A stretch of 34,462 nt of DNA. It comes from Desulfomonilia bacterium. GTDB taxonomy: Bacteria; Desulfobacterota; Desulfomonilia; UBA1062. The notes under the pieces were generated by a model. That model ran no database searches. It was not told where the DNA came from and saw only the letters and a program-made list of their open reading frames with translations. The stretch lies in contig DATCTV010000044.1 of assembly GCA_036567785.1 (NCBI GenBank), positions 1-34,462 on the forward strand, in the 5' to 3' direction. Numbering within the stretch: position 1 is the first letter of the stretch; each line of letters opens with the position of its first letter. Below are positions 1-8,996 of this stretch, one piece after another. The position numbers were made by a program, and so were the translations under genes.

Positions 1-141
1 GAGATGGTGATACCCGGGGACAACATAACGATGCAGGTGAGTCTGATACATCCGATAGCTATGGAGGAAGGACTTCGGTTTGCTATACGAGAGGGTGGAA
101 GGACAGTAGGCGCTGGCGTCATTGTTAAGGTTATCGAGTAA
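1..141 (+). CDS. tuf: Elongation factor Tu, C-terminal end (partial)
   Basis: This is the last 46 codons of EF-Tu, the GTPase that delivers aminoacyl-tRNA to the ribosome. The gene enters from the left edge. The C-terminal beta-barrel signature is clear: it starts [13 protein letters not shown] and ends [14 protein letters not shown] before TAA. Only 14 bases separate it from rpsJ, so tuf probably heads or sits inside the same ribosomal transcription unit, the usual str-S10 junction. The GTP-binding domain lies outside the window. Confidence 0.96.
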   Translation, partial: EMVIPGDNITMQVSLIHPIAMEEGLRFAIREGGRTVGAGVIVKVIE

Positions 142-155
142 GGAGTTAAACAGAC

Positions 156-464
156 ATGGAGACTCAAAGGATACGCATAAAGCTCAAAGGCTATGACCAT
201 AAACTCATAGATCAGAGTGTACAAGAGATAGTCGATGCGGCCAGAAGAACAGGGGCCAGGGTTGCAGGACCAATACCACTTCCGACGAAAATCGAGAAGT
301 TCTGCGTGTTGAGATCTCCGCATGTAGACAAAAAATCAAGAGACCAGTTCGAAATCAGGACATATAAGAGATTGCTTGATATTCTTGATCCTACACAACA
401 GACCGTTGATCAGCTTATGAAGCTTGACCTGTCTGCTGGTGTTGATGTCGAGATAAAGCTTTAA
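156..464 (+). CDS. rpsJ: 30S ribosomal protein S10
   Basis: S10 is a small-subunit head protein that is also the NusE transcription antitermination factor. The 102 residues match the family length. The conserved opening [18 protein letters not shown] and the [13 protein letters not shown] loop are present. An AGGAG Shine-Dalgarno lies just before the ATG. It opens the S10 block directly behind tuf. No separate promoter or leader of the kind used for L4 autoregulation in enterobacteria fits in the 14-base gap. Confidence 0.98.
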   Translation: METQRIRIKLKGYDHKLIDQSVQEIVDAARRTGARVAGPIPLPTKIEKFCVLRSPHVDKKSRDQFEIRTYKRLLDILDPTQQTVDQLMKLDLSAGVDVEIKL

Positions 465-482
465 AGATGCCGGAGTGACATT

Positions 483-1112
483 ATGATTAAGGGAATACTC
501 GGAAAAAAACTTGGAATGTCTCAGCTGTTCAGAGAAGACGGAGAAGTCATTCCTGTTACTCTGATTCAGACAGGACCGTGCTACGTCATACAGAAAAAAA
601 CAGCCGAACGGGATGGATATGATGCTGTACAGATTGCTATCGAACCTAAGAAGGAATCCAGGGTGAATAAACCCGAAAAAGGCCATGTCGCGAAGGCAGG
701 TAAAGGATGTTTTTATCATCTGAGAGAAGTTGCATGTGATGATCTTTCATCTGTGAATGAAGGAGATGAAATAAAACCTTCAACTGTATTTGCTGCAGGA
801 GAAATCATAAAAATAACCGGCATTTCAAAAGGCAAAGGTTTTGCCGGCGTTGTAAAACGCCATCATTTCGGCGGTCATCGTGCCAGCCATGGCGCTAAAA
901 TCCACAGAACTGCAGGGTCTATAGGGTCATCTGCAGATCCCAGCAAGGTTATTAAAGGGAAAAGAATGGCCGGTCATATGGGAGCAAAAAAGGTTACGGT
1001 CATCGGGCTTGAAATAATAGACGTTAAAGATGATAAAAATATAATCGTTATAAAAGGGGCTGTACCTGGAGCAAGGGGGCAGCTCGTAATCCTCAGGAAG
1101 CAAGAGGTGTAA
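483..1112 (+). CDS. rplC: 50S ribosomal protein L3
   Basis: L3 is an early-assembly 23S-binding protein near the peptidyl-transferase centre. It is 209 residues, the usual bacterial length. It begins GILGKKLGMSQLF and carries the conserved loop around GFAGVVKRHHFGGHRASHGA at about residues 120-140, which reaches into the catalytic core. The GGHRASHG stretch contains the position that is glutamine-methylated in E. coli, but that exact residue is not evident here. The spacing to rplD is 4 bases. Confidence 0.98.
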   Translation: MIKGILGKKLGMSQLFREDGEVIPVTLIQTGPCYVIQKKTAERDGYDAVQIAIEPKKESRVNKPEKGHVAKAGKGCFYHLREVACDDLSSVNEGDEIKPSTVFAAGEIIKITGISKGKGFAGVVKRHHFGGHRASHGAKIHRTAGSIGSSADPSKVIKGKRMAGHMGAKKVTVIGLEIIDVKDDKNIIVIKGAVPGARGQLVILRKQEV

Positions 1113-1116
1113 GGTC

Positions 1117-1737
1117 ATGCCTACGGTCGATGTATTCAATCTGTCAGGAGAAAAGGTAAGCCAGGTAACTCTCTCGGAAACGATATTCGGTGGAGTGGTC
1201 AAACCGCATCTTTTACACGATGCAGTTGTCTGGCAGTTATCAAACAGGCGTCTGGCCACAGCGAAGACAAAAACAAGATCTGAAATTTCTGGTGGTGGAA
1301 AAAAGCCCTGGAAGCAGAAAGGAACTGGCCGCGCAAGATCTGGCACGAATCGTTCTCCGGTATGGAGAAAGGGCGGGGTAACATTTGGACCCAATGGACG
1401 AATATACAAACAAAACCTGCCCAAAAAGGTCAGAGAAGAGGCCCTTAAAAGTGCACTGAGCATGAAGAACGGTGATACGGCATTGAAAATTGTGGACAAG
1501 ATTGTTTTCGATGAGATTAAAACAAAAAATTATGTCAAGGCGCTTGAGAAGCTTGGAATAGACAATGCACTCGTTGTTACAGGAACGCTGACACCTGAAA
1601 CGTCGCTTGTTTCCAGAAATCATGCAACAAGCAAGGTTCTTGATGTAAGGGGACTCAATGTCTATGACATACTTAAATACAAGGGCCTGGTGCTTGACCT
1701 TGAAGCAGTCAAGATAATTGAAGAGAGGTTGAGCTGA
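1117..1737 (+). CDS. rplD: 50S ribosomal protein L4
   Basis: L4 (called L1e in archaea) lines the nascent-peptide exit tunnel. It is 206 residues. The tunnel-loop signature is present: ATAKTKTRSEISGGGKKPWK followed by QKGTGRARSGTNRSPVWRKGG at about residues 47-90. The stop overlaps the rplW start by one base (TGATG), which indicates translational coupling. In enterobacteria L4 represses its own operon through the S10 leader. No such leader is visible here. Confidence 0.98.
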   Translation: MPTVDVFNLSGEKVSQVTLSETIFGGVVKPHLLHDAVVWQLSNRRLATAKTKTRSEISGGGKKPWKQKGTGRARSGTNRSPVWRKGGVTFGPNGRIYKQNLPKKVREEALKSALSMKNGDTALKIVDKIVFDEIKTKNYVKALEKLGIDNALVVTGTLTPETSLVSRNHATSKVLDVRGLNVYDILKYKGLVLDLEAVKIIEERLS

Positions 1738-2027
1738 TGAAGGACATTACAACAATCATAAAAAAACCCTTGATTACAGAGAAAGGGACAATGCTGAGGC
1801 AGGACAATAATCAGGTTATTTTTGCAGTTGATAGAAATGCCAATAAAATTGAAATAAAAAATGCCGTTGAGAAGCTCTTCAAGGTTCATGTTGAAGATGT
1901 TAGGACTATACTTGTCAAAGGTAAAAAGAAGCGTTTCGGTCGGTGGGAAAACATTCGATCGGATTGGAAAAAGGCAGTGGTCACTTTGAAACAAGGCGAC
2001 ACAATCGAGTTTTATGAAGGGGTATAA
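1737..2027 (+). CDS. rplW: 50S ribosomal protein L23
   Basis: L23 sits at the exit of the peptide tunnel and docks trigger factor and the signal recognition particle. The 96 residues fit the family. The opening [12 protein letters not shown] and the segment [23 protein letters not shown] are characteristic. The ATG shares its A with the rplD stop codon, so its translation is probably coupled to rplD. Confidence 0.98.
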   Translation: MKDITTIIKKPLITEKGTMLRQDNNQVIFAVDRNANKIEIKNAVEKLFKVHVEDVRTILVKGKKKRFGRWENIRSDWKKAVVTLKQGDTIEFYEGV

Positions 2028-2029
2028 TC

Positions 2030-2851
2030 ATGGGCATACGCGGATTTAGACCTACATCTGCCGGAAGACGGTTCATGACCGTCAACACTTTTGAAGAGAT
2101 TACGGCAACTGACCCTGAAAGGTCATTAACTGTAAGACTTAAGAGAAACAGCGGTCGAAATAATCTTGGAAGGGTTACCGTAAGACATCAGGGTGGAGGG
2201 AGTAAAAAACTTTACAGGATAATAGATTTCAAAAGGGACAAAGCAGGTATTCCGGGTAAGGTCAAAACAATTGAATACGATCCGAACCGATCTGCCTGGA
2301 TATCTCTGATACAGTATGCGGACGGAGAAAAAAGATATATAATATGGCCGGAAGGACTAAAGGTAGGTAGCACTGTAATAGCAAGTGAAGAAGCAGATAT
2401 TAAACCTGGAAATACGATGATGCTTCAGAACATCCCTTTGGGTACATTCGTTCATAATATTGAGATGAGACCCGGAAAAGGCGGTCAGATGGTGCGTTCT
2501 GCAGGTGCATATGCCCAGGTGCTTGCAAAAGAAGGCGGGCAGATACATCTGAAAATGCCGTCCGGAGAGGTGCGCAAGGTATCCGCACTCTGCAAAGCTA
2601 CTGTAGGTCAGGTGGGAAACTCGAACCATTCAAATATAACAATAGGCAAGGCCGGAAGAAGCAGATGGTTAGGCATTAGGCCAACAGTCAGAGGTGTTGC
2701 GATGAATCCGGTGGACCATCCGCATGGAGGAGGGGAAGGAAGAGTAAAAGGTAATCATCCGGTAACTCCATGGGGTATATCAACAAAGGGCCATAAAACC
2801 AGAAAGAAATCAAAGGGTTCAAACAAGGATATAGTCAAGAGGAGGAAGTAA
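2030..2851 (+). CDS. rplB: 50S ribosomal protein L2
   Basis: L2 is a 273-residue 23S rRNA-binding protein needed for subunit association and peptidyl-transferase activity. It has the family's central SH3-like and OB folds ([21 protein letters not shown] near residues 39-60) and the near-invariant C-terminal [14 protein letters not shown] motif, which contains the histidine implicated in peptidyl transfer. The start is ATG at 2030, two bases after the rplW stop. Confidence 0.99.
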   Translation: MGIRGFRPTSAGRRFMTVNTFEEITATDPERSLTVRLKRNSGRNNLGRVTVRHQGGGSKKLYRIIDFKRDKAGIPGKVKTIEYDPNRSAWISLIQYADGEKRYIIWPEGLKVGSTVIASEEADIKPGNTMMLQNIPLGTFVHNIEMRPGKGGQMVRSAGAYAQVLAKEGGQIHLKMPSGEVRKVSALCKATVGQVGNSNHSNITIGKAGRSRWLGIRPTVRGVAMNPVDHPHGGGEGRVKGNHPVTPWGISTKGHKTRKKSKGSNKDIVKRRK

Positions 2852-2854
2852 AAC

Positions 2855-3142
2855 GTGAGCCGTTCATTAAAAAAGGGGCCCTTCATTGATGATCATCTTT
2901 TAAAAAAGGTGCTCGAGGCCAAGGAAAGCGGCACGAACAAGGTTATAAAAACATGGTCGAGAAGATCAACCATATTACCCGAATTCGTTGGATTGACTCT
3001 GGCAGTTTATAATGGACGCAAGTTCATTCCTGTATATGTTACAGAGGAAATGGTCGGACATAAACTTGGTGAATTCTCACCTACCAGGACGTTCTATGGC
3101 CATGCCGCTGACAGGAAAGCGAAAGCTCAGAAGAAGGGGTAA
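2855..3142 (+). CDS. rpsS: 30S ribosomal protein S19
   Basis: S19 forms a head heterodimer with S13 that contacts the P/A-site tRNAs. It has 95 residues, beginning [14 protein letters not shown] and carrying the conserved [22 protein letters not shown] near the C terminus. Translation starts at GTG, three bases after the rplB stop, with GAGGAGG upstream inside rplB. Confidence 0.98.
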   Translation: MSRSLKKGPFIDDHLLKKVLEAKESGTNKVIKTWSRRSTILPEFVGLTLAVYNGRKFIPVYVTEEMVGHKLGEFSPTRTFYGHAADRKAKAQKKG

Positions 3143-3145
3143 ATC

Positions 3146-3478
3146 ATGGAATCCAGAGCGATATTGAGACATACAAGGGTTTCGCCGCGAAAGGCAAGAC
3201 TTGTTGCGGATGAAGTGAGGGGCAAACCCGTTTCCGATGCACTGACAATGCTTAAACTGATGCAGAATAAACGATCCGGTATTGTTGCGAAAGTTATTAA
3301 TTCTGCCGTAGCAAATGCCCTGCAGTCAGGAATGGTGGATGTGGATAATCTGTTTGTTAAAACCATTCAGATTGATGAGGGTGTGACCTTGAAGAGATTT
3401 ATGCCAAGGGCACAGGGAAGGGCAACCAGGATACTTAAAAGAACAAGCCATATTTCAGTTGTGCTTGACGAGCTGTAG
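3146..3478 (+). CDS. rplV: 50S ribosomal protein L22
   Basis: L22 has a long beta-hairpin that lines the exit tunnel and is the site of macrolide-resistance changes in other bacteria. The 110 residues match the family: RHTRVSPRKARLVADEVRGKPV at the start and the hairpin tip MPRAQGRATRILKRTSHISVV at the end. It is three bases downstream of rpsS. Confidence 0.98.
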   Translation: MESRAILRHTRVSPRKARLVADEVRGKPVSDALTMLKLMQNKRSGIVAKVINSAVANALQSGMVDVDNLFVKTIQIDEGVTLKRFMPRAQGRATRILKRTSHISVVLDEL

Positions 3479-3492
3479 GAAAGGGGTAATTC

Positions 3493-4140
3493 GTGGGACA
3501 AAAAATACATCCATACGGATTCAGATTGGGCGTCACGAAGGAATGGAAGGCAAAATGGTTTGCAGAAAAGAATTACAGCGAGCTTCTGCTTGAAGACAAC
3601 AAGATTCGCAAGTTTATTTCGAATAAGCTTAAAAGAACCGGGATATCAAGTATAGCTATCGAAAGGGCTGCAAACAAGGTCAAGGTAATAATTCATACCG
3701 GCAGGCCTGGACTTGTTATAGGAAGGAAAGGACAAGGCACCGAAGAGTTAAGGAGCAGTCTGGCAAAACTTGTTAATAAAGAGATAATGCTTGAAATAAA
3801 AGAAGTCAGAAGACCAGAGGCGGATGCACAGATAGTTGCAGAAGGTATTGCAAATCAGCTTGAAAGAAGAGTGGCTTTCAGGAGGGCAATGAAGAAGGCC
3901 GTTTCGCAGGCACTAAGGCTTGGAGCGCAAGGTATAAAGGTTGCATGTTCCGGAAGACTTGCTGGAGCTGAAATTGCACGCCGTGAATGGTACCGGGAAG
4001 GCAGAGTTCCGCTACAGACTCTCAGAGCCGATGTCGATTACGGATTTTCTGAAGCAAATACAATGTATGGTGTAATCGGTGTTAAAGTGTGGGTGTATCA
4101 TGGCGAAATCATTAAAGGAAGGGAAGAAGCAAACGCTTAA
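3493..4140 (+). CDS. rpsC: 30S ribosomal protein S3
   Basis: S3 forms part of the mRNA entry tunnel and the ribosomal helicase. It is 215 residues, starting at GTG ([21 protein letters not shown]). The KH-type RNA-binding loop [13 protein letters not shown] lies at about residues 76-90. The C-terminal segment [32 protein letters not shown] is highly conserved. An AAGGGG purine run precedes the GTG. Confidence 0.98.
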   Translation: MGQKIHPYGFRLGVTKEWKAKWFAEKNYSELLLEDNKIRKFISNKLKRTGISSIAIERAANKVKVIIHTGRPGLVIGRKGQGTEELRSSLAKLVNKEIMLEIKEVRRPEADAQIVAEGIANQLERRVAFRRAMKKAVSQALRLGAQGIKVACSGRLAGAEIARREWYREGRVPLQTLRADVDYGFSEANTMYGVIGVKVWVYHGEIIKGREEANA

Positions 4141-4158
4141 AAGAGGAGAGAGCAGGCC

Positions 4159-4584
4159 ATGTTGATGCCAAGCAAGGTTAAACACAGGAAGCAGATGCGC
4201 GGGCGCATGAAGGGAAGTCCGGAGAAAGGTTCAAAGGTTTCCTTCGGAAGTTACGGACTTCAGGCTATTGAACCGCATTGGGTTACAGCTAGACAGATTG
4301 AAGCGGCTCGTATTGCAATAAACAGATATGTCAAGAGGGGCGGTCAGACCTGGATACGAATATTCCCGGACAAGCCTATCACCAAGAAGCCGGCTGAAAC
4401 AAGAATGGGAAAGGGAAAAGGTGCACCTGAAGAATGGGTGGCAGTAGTTAAACCCGGCAGGATAATGTTTGAGATTGATGGTGTGACTATAGAGCAGGCA
4501 AAAGAGGCTTTCAGGCTTGCATCCCATAAGCTTCCCCTTAAGACCAAGTTTGCTTTCAGGGAGGGTCTAAATGAAGGCCAGTAA
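4159..4584 (+). CDS. rplP: 50S ribosomal protein L16
   Basis: L16 helps position the A-site tRNA elbow. The 141 residues begin [19 protein letters not shown], which fixes the start at the first ATG, and contain [33 protein letters not shown]. The C terminus overlaps the rpmC reading frame by 14 bases, with the rpmC Shine-Dalgarno (GGGAGGG) inside rplP. Confidence 0.98.
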   Translation: MLMPSKVKHRKQMRGRMKGSPEKGSKVSFGSYGLQAIEPHWVTARQIEAARIAINRYVKRGGQTWIRIFPDKPITKKPAETRMGKGKGAPEEWVAVVKPGRIMFEIDGVTIEQAKEAFRLASHKLPLKTKFAFREGLNEGQ

Positions 4585-4756
4585 GATAAGGGAAAAAACA
4601 AATCAGGAACTCACTGTTATGATGGAGAAGATGAAAAGGGACATCATGGATGGGAAGTTTAAAAATACAATGTCCCAGTTGAATGACAAAAGTCAGCTGG
4701 TAAAACTCCGTCGTGATGTAGCAAGGATAAACACTATCATCAGGGAGAGGCAGTAA
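4571..4756 (+). CDS. rpmC: 50S ribosomal protein L29
   Basis: L29 is a short two-helix protein next to L23 at the exit tunnel. The 61 residues have the family pattern: [13 protein letters not shown] at the N terminus and [16 protein letters not shown] at the C terminus. It starts inside the rplP end and its TAA stop overlaps the rpsQ ATG (TAATG), so three consecutive genes are translationally linked. Confidence 0.97.
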   Translation: MKASKIREKTNQELTVMMEKMKRDIMDGKFKNTMSQLNDKSQLVKLRRDVARINTIIRERQ

Positions 4757-5010
4757 TGGAAAAGTCTAGGAAGATGGAGCTTGAAGGAATTGTCTCCAGC
4801 GACAGGATGGAAAAGACAGTTGTTGTAACAATCGAAAGACTTGAAAAACATCCTGTGTTTAAGAAATACATCCGCAGAAGAAAAAAATTCATGGCACACG
4901 ATGAAAAGAATGAATGCAAAGCCGGTGATCGTGTAAGGATACGTGAATGCAAGCCTTTGAGCAAAGATAAATGCTGGAGGGTTGTACAGATAGTTGAGCG
5001 GCAGGACTAG
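4756..5010 (+). CDS. rpsQ: 30S ribosomal protein S17
   Basis: S17 is a primary 16S rRNA binder with an OB fold. The 84 residues contain [37 protein letters not shown] and the conserved [21 protein letters not shown]. The start ATG overlaps the rpmC stop by one base. Confidence 0.98.
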   Translation: MEKSRKMELEGIVSSDRMEKTVVVTIERLEKHPVFKKYIRRRKKFMAHDEKNECKAGDRVRIRECKPLSKDKCWRVVQIVERQD

Positions 5011-5028
5011 GATTAGCGGAGGCTCTTT

Positions 5029-5397
5029 ATGATACAGCAACAGACAAGGCTTAAAGTTGCGGATAACTCCGGCGCCAAAGAATTAATGTGTATTAAGGTT
5101 CTTGGCGGCACAAGGAGAAGATATGCATCACTTGGTGATATTATTGTGGTAAGCGTTAAAGATGCGATGCCCAATTCAAAGGTAAAAAAGGGTGATGTTC
5201 ATAAAGCTGTGGTGGTAAGGACAGCGAAGACTTTCAAACGTTCTGATGGTTCGTGTATCAGATTTGATGAAAATTCAGCAGTTATATTAAACAATCAGAA
5301 TGAACCTGTTGGGACACGTATTTTCGGGCCTGTTGCCAGGGAATTGAGGGCTAAGAAATTCATGAAAATTGTTTCTCTGGCACCAGAGGTTCTTTAG
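5029..5397 (+). CDS. rplN: 50S ribosomal protein L14
   Basis: L14 sits at the subunit interface, where RsfS and IF6-type factors bind. It has 122 residues, beginning [19 protein letters not shown] and containing [22 protein letters not shown] and a C-terminal [23 protein letters not shown]. It marks the usual start of the spc block. The 18-base gap from rpsQ leaves no room for a separate promoter. Confidence 0.99.
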   Translation: MIQQQTRLKVADNSGAKELMCIKVLGGTRRRYASLGDIIVVSVKDAMPNSKVKKGDVHKAVVVRTAKTFKRSDGSCIRFDENSAVILNNQNEPVGTRIFGPVARELRAKKFMKIVSLAPEVL

Positions 5398-5408
5398 GGG
5401 GAACGAAA

Positions 5409-5741
5409 ATGCCGAAACATGAATCTGTAAAAATTAAAAAGGGAGATGCTGTAATTGTCCTTGCTGGTAAAAATGCAGGCAAGCGCGGTAAGGTAATAAA
5501 GATGATAACAAAAAAGGACAGGGTTCTTGTAGAGCGTATTAACATGATAAAGAAGCATCAGAAGCCTACAAAGAATTCTCAGGGCGGCATTGTAGAAAAA
5601 GAAGCCGGAATTGATATCTCAAATGTTGCTCTTTTCTGCACAAAATGCAACAAGGGTGTCCGCGTTGGCCACAAAGTTCATGAAGACGGTGTAAAAGTCA
5701 GAGTGTGCAAGAGTTGCGGCGAAGAGCTTGAAGCGAAGTAA
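5409..5741 (+). CDS. rplX: 50S ribosomal protein L24, zinc-ribbon form
   Basis: L24 initiates 50S assembly. The N-terminal KOW domain is visible (KKGDAVIVLAGKNAGKRGKV, residues 10-29). The 110-residue protein also has two CxxC pairs (C77/C80 and C100/C103) that look like a zinc ribbon. Some bacterial L24 proteins have these and others have lost them, so this is the zinc-retaining form. Confidence 0.97.
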   Translation: MPKHESVKIKKGDAVIVLAGKNAGKRGKVIKMITKKDRVLVERINMIKKHQKPTKNSQGGIVEKEAGIDISNVALFCTKCNKGVRVGHKVHEDGVKVRVCKSCGEELEAK

Positions 5742-5750
5742 GAGGGTAAT

Positions 5751-6290
5751 ATGGCCAGACTTATTGAACATTATAGAAAACAGATCGTCCCGGCACTCAT
5801 TAAGGAGTTTGGGTATAAGAACATCAACCAGGTTCCATCACTGAAGAAGATTACAGTAAACATGGGTCTTGGTGATGCCGTCCAGGATGTGAAAATAATT
5901 GATAAGGCAGTTGAAGAGCTTGCACTTATTACCGGTCAGAAACCGGTGGTTACTAAAGCGCGTAATTCCATTGCATCATTTAAGCTGAGAGAAGGCATGT
6001 CTATAGGATGTGCTGTCACCCTAAGAGGGGCGCGCATGTACGAGTTTCTTGACAGGCTTGTAAACGCAGTCCTTCCTCGATTGAGGGACTTCAGGGGGAT
6101 TTCACCCAACGGATTCGATGGAAGGGGAAATTACACACTCGGGTTGAAGGATCAGGGTGTCTTCCCGGAGATACCATATGACAAAATTGATAAAGCTCGT
6201 GGCATGAATATAACGGTTGTAACAACTGCGGAATCAGATGAGGAAGGGAAAAGCCTTCTCACTGCTTTCGGCATGCCATTCAGGAGGTAG
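5751..6290 (+). CDS. rplE: 50S ribosomal protein L5
   Basis: L5 binds 5S rRNA with L18 and contacts the P-site tRNA. It is 179 residues, the family length, with [22 protein letters not shown], the [22 protein letters not shown] segment and [28 protein letters not shown] precedes the ATG. Confidence 0.98.
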   Translation: MARLIEHYRKQIVPALIKEFGYKNINQVPSLKKITVNMGLGDAVQDVKIIDKAVEELALITGQKPVVTKARNSIASFKLREGMSIGCAVTLRGARMYEFLDRLVNAVLPRLRDFRGISPNGFDGRGNYTLGLKDQGVFPEIPYDKIDKARGMNITVVTTAESDEEGKSLLTAFGMPFRR

Positions 6291-6294
6291 TAAA

Positions 6295-6480
6295 ATGGCC
6301 AAGAAATCAATAATAGCAAAGGCCAAGAGGACGCCGGCGTTCAAGGTTAGAAGGTACAACCGCTGCCAGATATGTGGAAGGCCAAGGGCATATTACAGAA
6401 AATTTGGAATATGCAGAATTTGTCTGAGAAACATGGCCATGAAGGGCGAGATACCTGGTATGAAAAAATCAAGCTGGTAA
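6295..6480 (+). CDS. rpsN: 30S ribosomal protein S14, short zinc type (type Z)
   Basis: This is the 61-residue zinc-binding S14, which assembles into the small-subunit head. It has the CxxC-x12-CxxC pattern at C24, C27, C40 and C43 and begins [18 protein letters not shown]. An upstream in-frame extension starting at 6238 would overlap rplE. The ATG at 6295, after AGGAGG in the rplE end, is the correct start. Zinc-independent paralogues exist in some bacteria but none is seen here. Confidence 0.97.
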   Translation: MAKKSIIAKAKRTPAFKVRRYNRCQICGRPRAYYRKFGICRICLRNMAMKGEIPGMKKSSW

Positions 6481-6490
6481 GGGGAGCGAA

Positions 6491-6883
6491 ATGGTTACTG
6501 ATCCAATAGCTGACATGATAACAAGAATTAAAAACGGTGCAGGTGTAATGCTTGAAAGTGTTGATATTCCTGCGTCAAAGGTAAAGCTCGCTATTGCCGA
6601 TATTCTTCTCAGGGAAGGGTATATCAAAGGCTACAAATTCATTGAGGATTCAAAGCAGGGCATTCTCAGGGTCAATCTGAAATATCACAATTCAAAACAT
6701 GTTGTAACTGGGATGGATAGAATATCAAAACCCGGTAGAAGGGTATATATAGGCGCTGATGAGATTCCCAATGTAATGGATGGTCTTGGCATATCTATTA
6801 TAAGCACGTCAAAGGGAATTATGACCAACAGCAAGGCGAATGATTTGAACATTGGCGGAGAACTCTTGATTAAGGTCTGGTAA
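6491..6883 (+). CDS. rpsH: 30S ribosomal protein S8
   Basis: S8 is a central-domain 16S rRNA binder. In E. coli it represses the spc operon. The 130 residues contain [16 protein letters not shown] at the N terminus and the conserved C-terminal segment [26 protein letters not shown] ribosome-binding site precedes the ATG. No S8-binding mimic was identified in the nearby mRNA by eye. Confidence 0.98.
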   Translation: MVTDPIADMITRIKNGAGVMLESVDIPASKVKLAIADILLREGYIKGYKFIEDSKQGILRVNLKYHNSKHVVTGMDRISKPGRRVYIGADEIPNVMDGLGISIISTSKGIMTNSKANDLNIGGELLIKVW

Positions 6884-6894
6884 GGAGATTTGAG

Positions 6895-7440
6895 ATGTCA
6901 CGAATCGGCAAAATGCCCATTACAATTCCGGATGGAGTTAAAGTCACTTTAAACGGCGATATTATCAAAGTTAAAGGACCCAAAGGGGAGTTGTCCAAGC
7001 AGTTGATCGGCAATATGGAAATGAAGATTGAAGGAAACACACTGACTTTTCTGCCTCTTGATGAAATGAGACAGACGGGAGCTTATCACGGTTTGATGAG
7101 AGCTCTGACGAATAACATGGTAAAAGGTGTCTCTGAAGGATTTGTGAAGAGGCTGAAAATAGTCGGCATCGGATACCGTGGTGAAACAAAGGGTGATTCA
7201 TTAATCCTTAATGTCGGATATTCGCATCCTGTCGAATATTCTTTACCGAATGGGGTAAAGGCCGCAGTTTCAAAAGAAGGTGTTATTGATCTGATGGGAA
7301 TTGACAATGAGCTTTTAGGTGACGTTGCATCCCAGATAAGAAAGATAAGACCGCCTGATTCCTATAAAGGGAAAGGTATCAGGTATCTTGATGAGAATGT
7401 CAGGATAAAACCTGGCAAGAGTGCGGCTAAAGGCAAATAA
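6895..7440 (+). CDS. rplF: 50S ribosomal protein L6
   Basis: L6 lies at the base of the L7/L12 stalk near the sarcin-ricin loop. It has 181 residues. The N terminus [16 protein letters not shown] and the C-terminal signature [23 protein letters not shown] are diagnostic. AAGGAG lies seven bases before the ATG. Confidence 0.98.
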   Translation: MSRIGKMPITIPDGVKVTLNGDIIKVKGPKGELSKQLIGNMEMKIEGNTLTFLPLDEMRQTGAYHGLMRALTNNMVKGVSEGFVKRLKIVGIGYRGETKGDSLILNVGYSHPVEYSLPNGVKAAVSKEGVIDLMGIDNELLGDVASQIRKIRPPDSYKGKGIRYLDENVRIKPGKSAAKGK

Positions 7441-7454
7441 ATAAGGAGAATATT

Positions 7455-7817
7455 GTGAGCAAGATAACGCCAAAAAAAGCACTGAGCTTAAGAAAATCGA
7501 GGGTGAGAAAGAAAATAAACGGGACCTCTGATAAACCGCGCCTGTGTGTGTACAGAGGAAACCGGCATCTATATACTCAGATCATTGATGACACCCAGGG
7601 GCATACTCTGGCGTCTGCTTCGACCCTGAGCGCTGAATTAAAAGACAAGATCAAAGGTCTGACGAAGGAAAGTGCTAAACAGGTTGGTCTTCTGCTTGCG
7701 GAGAAAGCCAGAGAAAAAGGTATAGAGCAGGTAGTGTTTGACCGCAGCGGATATAGATATCATGGAAGGATAAAAGCATTGGCCGAAGCGGCACGCGAAG
7801 GCGGCCTGAAGTTTTAA
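7455..7817 (+). CDS. rplR: 50S ribosomal protein L18
   Basis: L18 brings 5S rRNA into the large subunit. It is 120 residues, with [34 protein letters not shown] and the C-terminal [27 protein letters not shown]. Translation starts at GTG after AAGGAG. Confidence 0.98.
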   Translation: MSKITPKKALSLRKSRVRKKINGTSDKPRLCVYRGNRHLYTQIIDDTQGHTLASASTLSAELKDKIKGLTKESAKQVGLLLAEKAREKGIEQVVFDRSGYRYHGRIKALAEAAREGGLKF

Positions 7818-7832
7818 ACAAGGAGAGGTGTT

Positions 7833-8330
7833 TTGGCAAATTACGAAATACTTGAAGAAAGCGGCGAGCAGTTTATAGACAAAGTGGTTTTTGTCAATAG
7901 GGTTTCCAAAGTCGTCAAGGGCGGCAAAAGGTTCAGATTCAGTGCGCTCACTGTTGTCGGTAACGGCAATGGTAAGGTCGGACATGGAATCGGGAAAGCA
8001 AGGGAAGTGTCAATCAGTATTCGCAAAGGTGTTGAAGTTGCCAAAAAAGCCATGATTGATGTTCCCATTATTGAAGGAACCATTCCTCATACGATAATCG
8101 GAATCAGCGGTGCAGGAAGGGTTCTTCTCAAGCCTGCACCGACAGGTACCGGAATAATTGCAGGTAATGCTGTACGTGCAGTTATGGAGGCCGCAGGTAT
8201 TCATAATGTTGTCGCCAAAACGCTTGGGTCCAGGAACCATCATAATGTTATTCAAGCTACGTTCGATGCCCTGTTGCGTCTTCAGACAAAAGAAAAAGTT
8301 GCTGAAAAGCGCGGCAAGGAAATCGGATAG
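7833..8330 (+). CDS. rpsE: 30S ribosomal protein S5
   Basis: S5 acts in translational fidelity and mRNA helicase activity. It has 165 residues, with the N-terminal double-stranded-RNA-type domain ([35 protein letters not shown]) and the C-terminal domain ([29 protein letters not shown]). The most likely start is TTG at 7833, preceded by AAGGAGAGG. The first residues after it, ANYEILEES, are ordinary for the family. Confidence 0.97.
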   Translation: MANYEILEESGEQFIDKVVFVNRVSKVVKGGKRFRFSALTVVGNGNGKVGHGIGKAREVSISIRKGVEVAKKAMIDVPIIEGTIPHTIIGISGAGRVLLKPAPTGTGIIAGNAVRAVMEAAGIHNVVAKTLGSRNHHNVIQATFDALLRLQTKEKVAEKRGKEIG

Positions 8331-8359
8331 GGAAAAAATACAATAAAGAGGTAAAGATC

Positions 8360-8542
8360 GTGGCTGCTCAGATAAAAGTAACGCTGAAGGGTTCGGTAAT
8401 CGGCTGTACAAAAAAACAGAAGGAAACCGTGAAATCACTCGGATTGAGAAAACGCGGAAGTACAAAAATACTCAGTGATTTGCCGGCTGCAAAAGGTGCC
8501 TTGAAGATTGTCGGCCACCTTGTTGATTGCGAGGAGGTATAA
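8360..8542 (+). CDS. rpmD: 50S ribosomal protein L30
   Basis: L30 is a small 60-residue large-subunit protein (IKVTLKGSVIGCTKKQKETVKSLGLRKRGST). It starts at GTG after AAAGAGG. The 29-base gap to rpsE is among the larger ones in the operon. The rplO Shine-Dalgarno GAGGAGG lies at its C-terminal end. Confidence 0.97.
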   Translation: MAAQIKVTLKGSVIGCTKKQKETVKSLGLRKRGSTKILSDLPAAKGALKIVGHLVDCEEV

Positions 8543-8544
8543 AT

Positions 8545-8985
8545 ATGATTGATTTGTCAAATCTGACGCCTGCGCCAGGGTCGAGGAAGAATAGCAAGCG
8601 ACTAGGAAGAGGAGACGCATCGGGTACAGGAGGGACTTCAGGTAAGGGTCATAAAGGACAGAAGGCAAGATCAGGAGCTTCTATACCGGGATGGTTTGAA
8701 GGCGGACAGATGCCCATTTACAGAAGGCTTCCGAAAAGAGGATTCAAAAATCCATTCAGGAAGGAATATGTTGCTGTAAATATTAAGGATTTGTCAAGTT
8801 TTAAATCAGGAAGCGTAATAGATAAAGCTGCTTTGATTGAAAATGGGATTTTAAGAAAAGAAGGTATGGTTAAACTTCTCGCAGACGGCGAGATAAATAT
8901 CGCACTGACGATAAAGCTGGACAAGGCTTCAAAGGCTGCAATCGAGAAGATAGAAAAGGCCGGCGGAAAATTTGAAACTCTTTAA
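8545..8985 (+). CDS. rplO: 50S ribosomal protein L15
   Basis: L15 is a late-assembly large-subunit protein of 146 residues. The N-terminal glycine/arginine-rich extension is typical (PAPGSRKNSKRLGRGDASGTGGTSGKGHKGQKAR), as is FEGGQMPIYRRLPKRGFKNPF. The ATG at 8545, seven bases after GAGGAGG, is preferred to an in-frame codon at 8527 that lies inside rpmD. Confidence 0.97.
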   Translation: MIDLSNLTPAPGSRKNSKRLGRGDASGTGGTSGKGHKGQKARSGASIPGWFEGGQMPIYRRLPKRGFKNPFRKEYVAVNIKDLSSFKSGSVIDKAALIENGILRKEGMVKLLADGEINIALTIKLDKASKAAIEKIEKAGGKFETL

Positions 8986-8996
8986 AGGAGTAATAA

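Noticed and set aside
927-1499. Reverse 190-residue open frame across rplC/rplD
   Set aside because: It lies wholly antisense to two unmistakable ribosomal genes and has no recognisable domain.
8010-8465. Reverse 151-residue open frame across rpsE/rpmD
   Set aside because: It is an antisense shadow of conserved ribosomal genes without a ribosome-binding site or family match.
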